Under the pieces are notes generated by a model. The model saw only the letters and a list, made by a program, of their open reading frames with translations, made no database searches and had not been told where the DNA came from. Positions 1 through 6,680 of a stretch of DNA of 18,235 nt are shown piece after piece (position 1 is the stretch's first letter; each line of letters starts with the position of its first letter). The stretch comes from CAG-791 sp045113775. Lineage in GTDB: Bacteria > Bacillota > Clostridia > Lachnospirales > Lachnospiraceae. The DNA lies in contig JBGUJH010000020.1 in NCBI GenBank assembly GCA_045113775.1, forward strand, positions 1 to 18,235, written 5' to 3'. Both the position numbers and the translations under genes were made by a program.

Positions 1-410
<410 letters not shown>

Positions 411-695
411 AATGTATTTAACCGGACCGGGAATATCGGTCCGCTCAATACGAGATTTTGATGCTCAAGACAACTTACGCATTTCTGCTCTGGCTGTCTC
501 TCGTCTTTTACTGTCGGTTTTGCAACCGTTCGTTTAAATCCACCGTTCCGCTCCCCTATTATAATAGGAAGCTTCTCGGTGACTCTGTGTAAAGAATTGT
601 TCGAGAATCGTATGTGTTTCACTGTTCAGTTATCAAGGTGCACGGCAGTTTGACTGCCGTTTTGTTTTTTTTTGCTCTCTTGCGACAGCTAGATT
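411..695 (-). other. 16S rRNA leader (transcribed spacer upstream of rrs)
   Basis: This is about 285 bases between the predicted rrn promoter and the mature 16S 5' end, with no credible coding sequence. It contains a hairpin just upstream of 16S (423-443, stem CGGACCG/CGGTCCG), consistent with part of a processing stem. On the minus strand it has a CCTTGATAACTGAACAG-like stretch (about 622-637), resembling conserved sequences of Firmicute rrn leaders and spacers. A perfect palindrome CCTATTATAATAGG (555-568) contains a -10-like TATAAT, but no -35 lies at an acceptable distance. The assignment as leader follows from position; the role of each element is inferred. Confidence 0.75.
642..674 (+). 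terminator. Intrinsic-terminator-like hairpin, antisense to the rrn leader
   Basis: Stem ACGGCAGT (642-649), loop TTG, stem ACTGCCGT (653-660), followed on the plus strand by TTTTG and nine or more T. By form this is a plus-strand intrinsic terminator, but no plus-strand gene precedes it. In the rRNA sense direction the A-run comes first, so there it would act only as a leader hairpin. It may stop antisense transcription coming out of the rrn operon. Confidence 0.5.
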
Positions 696-770
696 AGATT
701 AACACAATCATTCGATCATGTCAACACCTTTTTTTAATTTTTTTATTATTTTTAAAAAAAGATGTTTTTC
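696..770 (-). promoter_or_regulatory. rRNA operon promoter with UP element
   Basis: On the minus strand, -35 TTGACA (complement of 719-724) is followed after 17 bases by TAATCT (696-701), preceded by TGT and so an extended -10. Immediately upstream (725-770) is an almost pure A/T tract with phased A-runs, the expected form of an UP element. A perfect -35, optimal spacing, an UP element and rrs downstream make this the likely main promoter of the rRNA operon. Confidence 0.8.
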
Positions 771-772
771 CT

Positions 773-800
773 GCATTTGCTTAAATTTGTAAGCAAATGC
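773..800 (-). terminator. Hairpin downstream of tRNA-Ser, probable terminator
   Basis: A perfect 11-bp stem GCATTTGCTTA/TAAGCAAATGC with a six-base loop begins four bases past the tRNA 3' end. In the tRNA sense direction the seven-T run comes about 12 bases after the stem instead of directly at its base, so this is an imperfect terminator. It may also act in 3' processing. Confidence 0.55.
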
Positions 801-803
801 GAA

Positions 804-891
804 CGGAGAAGGAGGGATTTGAACCCTCGCGCCGGTCACCCGACCTACACCCTTAGCAGGGGCGCCTCTTCAGCCTCTTGAGTATTTCTCC
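804..891 (-). tRNA. tRNA-Ser (anticodon GCU)
   Basis: The minus strand folds as a class II tRNA of 88 bases. The acceptor strands are GGAGAAA and CTTCTCC with discriminator G, the identity element for serine; the innermost pair is A-C. The anticodon loop is CTGCTAA (anticodon GCT), there is a long variable arm, and the T arm is GAGGG-TTCAAAT-CCCTC. The 3' CCA is not encoded (TTC follows the discriminator), so a CCA-adding enzyme would be needed. The gene lies directly upstream of the rrn promoter on the same strand and has its own strong promoter. Confidence 0.95.
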
Positions 892-924
892 TCGCCTGAT
901 TTAAGCATTTGATATGATGTTGTT

Positions 925-943
925 ACGTTCTTTTTAAGAACGT
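925..943 (-). other. Inverted repeat in the tRNA-Ser precursor leader
   Basis: Perfect 8-3-8 inverted repeat ACGTTCTT-TTT-AAGAACGT lies between the tRNA promoter and the mature 5' end. It would form a hairpin in the pre-tRNA leader. A protein-binding operator is also possible; nothing else discriminates between the two. Confidence 0.4.
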
Positions 944-950
944 ACTAATG

Positions 951-979
951 ATTATAAAGTTTTGTTTCTGATTTGTCAA
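951..979 (-). promoter_or_regulatory. Consensus sigma-A promoter of tRNA-Ser
   Basis: On the minus strand TTGACA (complement of 974-979), 17-base spacer, TATAAT (complement of 951-956): a full match to the housekeeping consensus at optimal spacing. It is about 60 bases upstream of the tRNA. Confidence 0.9.
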
Positions 980-1021
980 TTACAAGATACAGATATTTTA
1001 TGGCGCACAGACACAATATAT

Positions 1022-1054
1022 ACCGGTCTTCGAAGAATCAGTCCGAAGACCGGT
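1022..1054 (-). terminator. Hairpin downstream of the HIT gene, probable terminator
   Basis: An 11-bp perfect stem ACCGGTCTTCG/CGAAGACCGGT with an 11-base loop lies 17 bases past the HIT stop codon. The tract after it on the minus strand is only moderately T-rich (ATATATTGTG). On the plus strand it is followed by TTTCTCTCT, so it may work in both directions. Confidence 0.6.
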
Positions 1055-1070
1055 TTCTCTCTCGTGCCCC

Positions 1071-1481
1071 TCAGCTCAGGATCTTCTTGCAGATTTCGTC
1101 AAGCTCCGCATCGGTGGGGTGACCGGGCTTCCACAGGATATTCTGTCCGTCCCCTTTATATCTGGGAATGATATGCATATGAAAATGATGAACGGTCTGT
1201 CCCGCAGCTTCGCCATTGTTCTGCACAATGTTGAGTCCGTCAGCTCCGAGTTTCCCTTTGAGAAGTCCTGCTGCTGTCTGCGCTGTTTTCATCGCTTCGG
1301 ATGCCCAGTCAGCAGGGATCTCAAAAAGATCGGCAAAGTGCTCCTTGGGAAGCACCAGGGCATGGCCCTCTGTGGCAGGTCCGTTGTCCAGGATCACTCT
1401 GAATTTTTCATTCTCATAGATTGTCCTGCTTGGAATGTCGCCATTCGCTATTTTGCAGAAAATGCAATTATCGTTCTTCAC
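1071..1481 (-). CDS. HIT-family (histidine triad) nucleotide-binding hydrolase
   Basis: A 136-residue protein of the HIT superfamily, cytosolic enzymes that hydrolyse or transfer nucleoside monophosphates from nucleotide conjugates. The triad is visible as H-F-H-M-H near residues 99-103, inside the family pattern Q-T-V-H-H-F-H-M-H-I-I-P. The N-terminal CIFCKI gives the Cys-x-x-Cys zinc site common in Firmicute HinT-like proteins. LVLPKEHF matches the conserved strand before the triad. Length is normal for the family. The start is GTG (complement of 1479-1481), chosen because AAGGAGGT lies six bases upstream. It is separated from the Tad operon by a repeat and a probable extended -10 promoter, so it is likely its own unit. 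Family certain; substrate unknown. Confidence 0.95.
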   Translation of the reverse strand: MKNDNCIFCKIANGDIPSRTIYENEKFRVILDNGPATEGHALVLPKEHFADLFEIPADWASEAMKTAQTAAGLLKGKLGADGLNIVQNNGEAAGQTVHHFHMHIIPRYKGDGQNILWKPGHPTDAELDEICKKILS

Positions 1482-1520
1482 TATCCTACCTCCTTCAATA
1501 GCAAGTTTCGTGCGATTTAA

Positions 1521-1566
1521 TTCAAGGTTCGCGGAGCGAGCCGCTGCGCCGCGTGCGTGCTTCCTG
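1521..1566 (+). repeat. Palindromic GC-rich dispersed repeat, copy 1
   Basis: Contains GGTTCGC-GGA-GCGAGCC (1526-1542) followed by GCTGCGCCGCGTGCG. Nearly the same block occurs at 17019-17060 and 18149-18223. This copy lies in the predicted 5' leader of the HIT gene and lacks the second hairpin seen in copy 3. One stem position differs (GGTTCGC here, GGCTCGC in the other two), which leaves a G-U wobble in one strand's RNA. Confidence 0.85.
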
Positions 1567-1567
1567 T

Positions 1568-1576
1568 ATTATAACA
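1568..1576 (-). promoter_or_regulatory. Extended -10 promoter candidate for the HIT gene
   Basis: Minus strand TGT-TATAAT (complement of 1568-1576) is a consensus -10 with the TGn extension. At 17-base spacing the -35 would be ACAGAT, a poor match, so the extended -10 would have to carry recognition. The predicted start near 1561 puts repeat copy 1 in the leader. Confidence 0.45.
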
Positions 1577-1579
1577 CAA

Positions 1580-1598
1580 ATACAGATCTCATCTGTAT
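1580..1598 (-). terminator. Inverted repeat at the end of the Tad operon, possible terminator
   Basis: Perfect 8-3-8 repeat ATACAGAT-GAG-ATCTGTAT on the minus strand, followed by TTGTGTT. It spans the stop codon of the FHA gene, the last gene of the operon. The stem is AT-rich and the T tract interrupted, so termination would be weak. Confidence 0.4.
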
Positions 1599-2974
1599 TC
1601 ATATTCCACGTTGCCGAATCTGACTTCATCCCCTCTCTGAACGCGCCTCTTCTCATTTGGTTCCATCTTCTCTCCATTGATATAGGTACCGTTTGTGCTG
1701 TCCAGATCTCTGATCTCGATACAGCCGTCTTCTCCTTTATAGATTCTGGCATGTACCCGGCTTACAGACGGATCCGCCAGCACAACATCGGAATAGGCCG
1801 GTGCTTTTCCAACCGTGAGAGGCAGTGTCCGCAGATCGATCCGGTTTCCCCTGTCTCTTCCGTACAGCCTTCCTGTCATATCCTGTTCACTGAAACGGAC
1901 CGTATTTCCCGTCTCGTCACTGCTGAGCCTGAGATCCGCGTCTGTGCCGGATCCAAAGACCGGGAGATCTGCTTCATCGCTCTCCGAATATAACGGTTCT
2001 CTTCGGGACTCTTCTTCCCTTTGCACCTTATGTCTCTTCCGGACGCGGATGATCATCTCAGCAATGATCAGACATGCACAGATCGTCAAAAGGATCGAAC
2101 CGGCTATACAGAGCCTTCTCTCCCGCTGCGAAATATAGACCAGAAGCTGCACCGCAAAAAGTCCCGCCGCCCCGGCGATCAGGGCAGTGATAAGGAGGAT
2201 CCTTACCGCTATAGATATTTTTCCGGATTCAGTTTTTCTCCCCGGAGTATTACGAGCGGCTTTTCCTCTCTCCGGCACCTCATCCTTCAAAGATTCTGCC
2301 CGGTAATCCGGCTTATATTTCCTGAACCGGCGGTCTGTATCATCTCTGAGCTGCGGCTCCATGCCGGCTGTTTCGCTCTCTGCATCTTGTGCGGTTCTTT
2401 CAATCCTAAGCTTATCCGCCGCCGTCTCCCATTCCGGAACGGCATCTTTCATTACGGCTTCTTCTCTGATGGCCTCCCGCAGTGCCTGGCGGTCATCCCC
2501 CGAAACCGAACACAGGCGATATGCCGCCGCGGCCGCTTTTTTGTCCTTCCCGTCTATACTGTCCGCCAGAAATCGGAAAACCTTCGGATCCACGATCTCG
2601 CCCGGATAATAGGTAAAATAGTACGTCCCGGATGAAAAATCATAAAATATCTGCTCTTCGTTCAGCACAAGGTGCTGCTCATCCAGCAGATATTTTGAAA
2701 GCGAGCCGGAGACACGATCCATCGTTTCCAGAATCCTGAACAGTTCGGCCCCGGGTATTTTGCGGCCCTCGTACAATCCGGACAAGCTCTGCTTTCCGGT
2801 CGTATCATAATAGAGAAGGCCTGTCCCGTCGATATGTCTCAGTCCGCATTGAAGAATTCCATCGATCCGGTTCATCTCCAGCATCCTGTATTGGTATCCG
2901 GTGGTCTCTGCCTCCGGCGGGCATGGGATGATCATGTAACTGTGCATTGTGTCTTTATAATATGTTGCTTTCAT
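1589..2974 (-). CDS. DUF6382 and FHA domain membrane protein, last gene of the Tad operon
   Basis: A 461-residue protein with three parts. Residues 1-170 look like the DUF6382 domain found in Clostridia Tad loci. Residues 254-280 and 288-309 are two hydrophobic membrane spans with a short RERR-containing turn. Residues 385-460 form a forkhead-associated domain with SRVHAR (405-410) and DLDSTNGTYING (424-434). FHA domains bind phosphothreonine peptides, so the protein may couple pilus assembly to Ser/Thr kinase signalling; no kinase gene is in the window. The usual GR of the first FHA loop is GK (389-390). The linker 175-250 is charged. Both termini should face the cytoplasm. The ribosome binding site is weak (AAAGGG, about 12 bases away). 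Architecture sure; role inferred. Confidence 0.88.
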   Translation of the reverse strand: MKATYYKDTMHSYMIIPCPPEAETTGYQYRMLEMNRIDGILQCGLRHIDGTGLLYYDTTGKQSLSGLYEGRKIPGAELFRILETMDRVSGSLSKYLLDEQHLVLNEEQIFYDFSSGTYYFTYYPGEIVDPKVFRFLADSIDGKDKKAAAAAYRLCSVSGDDRQALREAIREEAVMKDAVPEWETAADKLRIERTAQDAESETAGMEPQLRDDTDRRFRKYKPDYRAESLKDEVPERGKAARNTPGRKTESGKISIAVRILLITALIAGAAGLFAVQLLVYISQRERRLCIAGSILLTICACLIIAEMIIRVRKRHKVQREEESRREPLYSESDEADLPVFGSGTDADLRLSSDETGNTVRFSEQDMTGRLYGRDRGNRIDLRTLPLTVGKAPAYSDVVLADPSVSRVHARIYKGEDGCIEIRDLDSTNGTYINGEKMEPNEKRRVQRGDEVRFGNVEYEYR

Positions 2975-2993
2975 AAGCGATATAATCCCTTTG

Positions 2994-3416
2994 TCATTGT
3001 TCCAACGCCTGCTCCGCTATCGCCTTCAGTCTCCTGAATCTTCGGAAGGAGCGGGGAGGATCGGTTTTACGGGCTTTCATGGCAACCTTAAGTTCCCATA
3101 TATTCTGCCCATCCCCTCCCGTCGGCATAGCCGGCGCCATATCTCCGCCCGCCTCTGCGCAGATCTCGCTTCCTCCGCTGACCTGTGCGGAGCAGCTGCC
3201 AAGCATAAAATAACCCGACGTATCGATCTTATTGTCAGGCGCAGATTCTCCTCTCACAATACTTTGCCTGTATGCCGCTGTATAAAGGTCCTGCGTCATC
3301 CGGCATTTGTCATAAAGAAAAAAGGTTACATATAAAAGCATGATCACAAGCGCAAATGCTGCCGGAAAAACCATAGCTGCCTCAAGTGTCATATACCCCT
3401 TAATATTCTTGTCCAT
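2994..3416 (-). CDS. Small TadE-like pseudopilin
   Basis: A 140-residue protein with a short basic leader and prepilin-type site G7-YMTLE (Glu at +5 after the predicted cut), then a hydrophobic helix of about 20 residues (AAMVFPAAFALVIMLLYVTF). This is the TadE arrangement: a minor pilin processed by a prepilin peptidase and held in the inner membrane or pilus. The remainder (about 35-140) is a small extracytoplasmic domain with two cysteines (CSAQ and EICAE), possibly a disulfide, and a basic tail. The stop is 19 bases before the FHA gene start, and the start lies 20 bases after the peptidase stop, so it is translated within the same operon. The ribosome binding site is modest (GGGGAAAG). 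Confidence 0.85.
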   Translation of the reverse strand: MDKNIKGYMTLEAAMVFPAAFALVIMLLYVTFFLYDKCRMTQDLYTAAYRQSIVRGESAPDNKIDTSGYFMLGSCSAQVSGGSEICAEAGGDMAPAMPTGGDGQNIWELKVAMKARKTDPPRSFRRFRRLKAIAEQALEQ

Positions 3417-3436
3417 TTATCTTTCCCCGTACTTCG

Positions 3437-3892
3437 TCATGGCCGGATCGCCCTGATCACTGCCGCGGCAAGGATCAGAGTCTGGGCTGCTGCGAGAAAT
3501 GGAATGAACGCGATCCTGTCTCCCGCCTTTTTCCGCTTCGTCAATATGCAGAACCCGCCTGCGGCCGCTGCAAGAACCAAAGCAGTCTCCGCGAGTACTA
3601 CAGCCGGCACCAGCCCTGTCAGCAGTCCGCTGACCAGAAGACAGATCCCGTCTCCCTCCCCCAGTTTTCCCTTTAAAAGAAGGCAGAGAAACAGAAGAAC
3701 CGCGCCCGGCAGGGCACCCGCCCACAGCTCTTTCCTTTCGATGCAGGACGGCAGATACAAATCCGCTGCTGTTGCAGCAGCGGCAAAAGAAACAGGAATC
3801 CAAACGGGAATACTCTGCGCCCTGATGTCCGGCACTGCCGCTGTCCATAAAAAAACACATCCCGCCGCAAGTCTCACCATATGCTCTCTCAT
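3437..3892 (-). CDS. Second A24-type prepilin peptidase in the Tad operon
   Basis: A 151-residue, very hydrophobic protein with both catalytic signatures of the type IV prepilin peptidase family (aspartyl proteases in the membrane): PDIRAQSIP with Asp22, equivalent to the D-x-R-x-x-x-I-P motif, and GEGDG with Asp81, the GxGD motif. About five hydrophobic segments are visible. It would cleave the leaders of Flp and TadE-like prepilins on the cytoplasmic side of the membrane. The frame is open upstream to 4285, but that part is basic and not protein-like. ATG at 3892 is preferred: it begins the hydrophobic protein, has AAAGGCGG upstream, and follows the large TadE-like stop by 20 bases. A second peptidase is encoded at 11301-11750. 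Confidence 0.83.
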   Translation of the reverse strand: MREHMVRLAAGCVFLWTAAVPDIRAQSIPVWIPVSFAAAATAADLYLPSCIERKELWAGALPGAVLLFLCLLLKGKLGEGDGICLLVSGLLTGLVPAVVLAETALVLAAAAGGFCILTKRKKAGDRIAFIPFLAAAQTLILAAAVIRAIRP

Positions 3893-3912
3893 CTTTAAGT
3901 CCGCCTTTACAG

Positions 3913-4869
3913 TCAATGGTCTCCCCGATGTCCTTCTCCGCAGACCGGGCATGGCCTGTAATGATCTTTTGCAGCCCCGCTCTCTTGAGTGGAAATGTGC
4001 CTCACTATTCCCCCGCAGTTTCGGTCTGCATGATACCGGTTCCCTTCTTTTGTGATATACACGATCCCGTTTCCTCCGGGTCTGCAGCATTCGCACGGAT
4101 GGTAGATTGAGCCGTCGCCGCTTCTCATGCTGTCTACCTGTGAAGCAGGCACTGCCCGGACCTGGGGATTGAGATATATGCATTCCGGATCCGTGTGGTA
4201 TACCTCCCCGTACCTCGTAACATAAACTTTTTCGCTGCTCCCGGTGCCGCTTCCGGTCTCCGCCGGTCCCGTTCCGGGCGTCCATCCCACCCAGGCATGT
4301 CCGCAGTATCTCGCCTGCATGGCAAAATCCGGAAAGGCCACGACTCGTACAAAGGGTCTGATCCGAAGGTTTACGATGATCTCGACTCGGTCTCCCTCTG
4401 TCATGATCCGCGACTGGGCAAAAGACAGTCCCGCCTTGCCTCCGACTATGCAGGTGTGATTCCAGAAAGCGTTCCCTAAATAGGAAGTAACCTTATTCCT
4501 CACATAGGTCTCAGAAACCAGGAGCGACATAGCTCCTCCTCCGCCTCCACCGCTGTCAGAGTCTGTCGTGTCTCCCCCTGCGGCCTCTGTGCCGCTCTCG
4601 GCCCCGAACCTCGTATAATACGCTGCCTCACAGACCTGCTCCCCGGCCTGCTGCAGCGCCGCCTGAAGCCCGCTCTGCAGGCGGACAGCCTCAAATATGA
4701 ACAGTAAGTTCATCACGAAGAACAGGAAAAGCGGAATGGCCGCAGCCGCTTCCAATGTCATGCTCCCCTTTAAAGGAGGCGGGAATGACGCCCTTGACGC
4801 TCTTTCTGGCGCCCGGAGAGGCTTATTTTGTTTTGTATACGCGAAAGTTAAGCGGCGCGCCAAGGACAT
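3913..4869 (-). CDS. Large TadE-like pseudopilin with two C-terminal His/Cys modules
   Basis: A 318-residue protein. An unusually long basic leader (1-35) precedes a prepilin site G35-SMTLE and a hydrophobic helix (42-60), as in TadE. A Gly-rich acidic segment (94-113) and a body domain follow. The C-terminus has two similar modules, 215-262 and 269-310. Each opens with VY[VI]T and a YHxxxxC motif (Y224 H225 C230; Y279 H280 C285) and closes with Y-x-P-C-x-x-C (C259/C262; C307/C310). This His/Cys pattern occurs at the ends of various secreted Firmicute proteins and looks like a small metal-binding or disulfide fold. GTG at 4872 and ATG at 4869 are adjacent; ATG is chosen, with AAAGGAG nine bases upstream. 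It begins 27 bases after the DUF5702 stop. Confidence 0.85.
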   Translation of the reverse strand: MSLARRLTFAYTKQNKPLRAPERASRASFPPPLKGSMTLEAAAAIPLFLFFVMNLLFIFEAVRLQSGLQAALQQAGEQVCEAAYYTRFGAESGTEAAGGDTTDSDSGGGGGGAMSLLVSETYVRNKVTSYLGNAFWNHTCIVGGKAGLSFAQSRIMTEGDRVEIIVNLRIRPFVRVVAFPDFAMQARYCGHAWVGWTPGTGPAETGSGTGSSEKVYVTRYGEVYHTDPECIYLNPQVRAVPASQVDSMRSGDGSIYHPCECCRPGGNGIVYITKEGNRYHADRNCGGIVRHISTQESGAAKDHYRPCPVCGEGHRGDH

Positions 4870-4896
4870 CACTCCCGTCTCCTTTACAAGTATTGA

Positions 4897-6447
4897 TCAG
4901 TTATATCCGCTGCTCCCCTCAAACAGGAATTTTGTGCCGCAGGCCTGCGCCGCAGCGTTCATACTGAATTCATCCATACACAGGTCCATACGAAAACCGC
5001 TGTTTCCGGTGATCCTGCGTATATCCATTTCCATCACATTCATTGTTCTCTGTGTTTTGACAGTGCTGCCCTCCAGGAGCAGAAGCCCCTGAAGGTAAGC
5101 GCTGTAATCAATCCCTTCCCCGCTGTCCCTGTCCTTTATGGCGGTGAGCGGGGACAAAAGCTCATACAGGTGTGTCTGCCAGCTCGAATCCGTCTTTGCG
5201 ACCGGAACTTTTCCGCCCGTCATCAAGGTCCGCACATCCTGCACGCTCTCCAGATAGCTCCACGCCAGCGCAAGGGCGTTTGAGACCGGCTTCTCCAGCT
5301 CAGGATTGAACATGATCAGCGAAGCTGCAACGGCAACAAGGTGGATCTGTCCCATTCTTGTTTCATCTGTAAACAGATATGCGCAGTTTGACGCCTCTCT
5401 GATCAGAAGCAGCCGCAGCGCGGTCGCCTCAAGGTTTTCCCGGTCAGATTCTTTCCCGCACAGGATATATTCAGTCTGATAGCTCAGCTGTCCGTCCTCA
5501 CAGGGTTTTGTACAGCTTCCCATTTTCTCGTAAATATACCTGTCAAACAGAATCTCGTCCGCCGCCGGATACTTATGCGAATTGGCCGCCATCATCCCTG
5601 TCCCGAGGTGAACGTCCCTCTCGCAGAGACTGTCTCCTGTTCCGACACGTCTGTCGGACAGCCTGTCCGTCTCCCCGAATACCTGAAGGAGAATCGGCAG
5701 GAACTCAAAGGACTCCATTTCGTTAACCATGTTTTCCGCCTCTGAAGGTTCTTCCGACGCCGCCTCGTATTCCTCCGGTGTCACGTTCTCCTCATTCTCT
5801 TCCTTTTCCTCAATTTCTTCTCTCTGCTCTTCTCTTCCTTCTCTGAGCGCTTCTCTCAGCTCTTCCCTGCTCTGCTGCGTCTGCACCGTCCATTCTTTTC
5901 CGCTGATCTCAAGCCCCCTCCACTGATCCGCTGTCACTAAGAGCTCGGAAACCACTGCCCCGACCGGATCAGCCGACATATAAGCATAGACCTGCTCGCG
6001 AACTGCTCTTCCTCCGTTATCACAGGCATACCTGGCTTCCGGCACCTGTACGTCCGTGATCTGCATAGAGGTCCAATCCTTAATGCCCATGAGCGGAACG
6101 GATGATTTTCTGGCACAGTTGCTGTCCATATAATTCCTGAGATGCTGTGCAAGAACTTCGTTTCCTCCCCCCGGTCCGCCGTAAGACGTATCCGTAAAGA
6201 AAAGGTCATATCTGCTGTGCAACTCCTTGTGGAATTCGGCCAGCGCGGCGTTCTGCGAGATCCGGCTCACACTCTCCATCTGCATGCGGGCCGCTCCGAT
6301 CCGGGCGCCGCTGATCAGCACCATATACAGAGTAAGAATCGACACAAGCGTCAAAACAAGATATATCGTTATATACCCTCCGACACTCCGCCCCTTTTCC
6401 TTAGCGGCGGCAGACGCCCCGGTGCCCGCTTTGTTTTCTCCATCCAC
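4897..6447 (-). CDS. DUF5702 (TadG-like) Tad-locus protein
   Basis: About 516 residues. One N-terminal hydrophobic span (25-48, starting GGYITIYLVLTL) and a long extracytoplasmic remainder match the DUF5702 family found beside flp and tadE genes in Clostridia, comparable in layout to TadG. The segment before the span resembles a prepilin site (G-G-Y-I-T-I), but Tyr occupies the Glu+5 position. A strongly charged Glu/Arg-rich stretch (about 190-245) is probably helical or coiled coil. The frame is open to 6537, which would overlap the Flp gene by 83 bases. GTG at 6447 is proposed because it lies just past the flp stop (6455), although its ribosome binding site is poor (GGAAAG, 13 bases). Start uncertain; family fairly sure. 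Confidence 0.8.
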   Translation of the reverse strand: MDGENKAGTGASAAAKEKGRSVGGYITIYLVLTLVSILTLYMVLISGARIGAARMQMESVSRISQNAALAEFHKELHSRYDLFFTDTSYGGPGGGNEVLAQHLRNYMDSNCARKSSVPLMGIKDWTSMQITDVQVPEARYACDNGGRAVREQVYAYMSADPVGAVVSELLVTADQWRGLEISGKEWTVQTQQSREELREALREGREEQREEIEEKEENEENVTPEEYEAASEEPSEAENMVNEMESFEFLPILLQVFGETDRLSDRRVGTGDSLCERDVHLGTGMMAANSHKYPAADEILFDRYIYEKMGSCTKPCEDGQLSYQTEYILCGKESDRENLEATALRLLLIREASNCAYLFTDETRMGQIHLVAVAASLIMFNPELEKPVSNALALAWSYLESVQDVRTLMTGGKVPVAKTDSSWQTHLYELLSPLTAIKDRDSGEGIDYSAYLQGLLLLEGSTVKTQRTMNVMEMDIRRITGNSGFRMDLCMDEFSMNAAAQACGTKFLFEGSSGYN

Positions 6448-6454
6448 CGAACAG

Positions 6455-6652
6455 CTAACACTTTCCGCAGGAGACCGCGGAGATGATTGAATTGCTGTCG
6501 CTGCTGATCTTCTGGAACACTTTTTTGACCAGATCATTGAGCTGTTTCTTAAATATAATGACCAGTCCGATCAGAACAACTATGATCAGTATGATCTCCA
6601 CCGTCCCCATACCTGCTTCGTCCCTCATAAAATCTCTTGCTGTCTCTCTCAT
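6455..6652 (-). CDS. flp: Flp1-type pilin (type IVb/c major prepilin)
   Basis: A 65-residue protein with a short leader rich in charged residues, predicted cleavage at G14-M15 in EAGMGTVE (Glu19 at +5), then a hydrophobic helix IILIIVVLIGLVIIF and a short amphipathic tail. This is the classic small Flp pilin, the main subunit of the Tad pilus. The tail ends in CGKC, giving two cysteines, unusual in a protein this small. ATG at 6652 is chosen over the upstream in-frame start at 6691 because AAAGGAG lies five bases before it. It sits between tadC and the DUF5702 gene; tadC overlaps the region upstream of the chosen start. Confidence 0.9.
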   Translation of the reverse strand: MRETARDFMRDEAGMGTVEIILIIVVLIGLVIIFKKQLNDLVKKVFQKISSDSNSIISAVSCGKC

Positions 6653-6680
6653 CCATACTCCTTTCCTGTTGAAACTCTTC

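Noticed and set aside
555..568. Palindrome CCTATTATAATAGG as a second rRNA promoter
   Set aside because: The TATAAT is perfect, but the nearest -35-like TTTACA is 24 bases away and nothing suitable lies at 16-18 bases.
3417..3860. A 147-codon minus-strand frame overlapping the second prepilin peptidase
   Set aside because: Different frame, no motifs; the overlapping frame has both catalytic Asp motifs and the hydrophobic spans.
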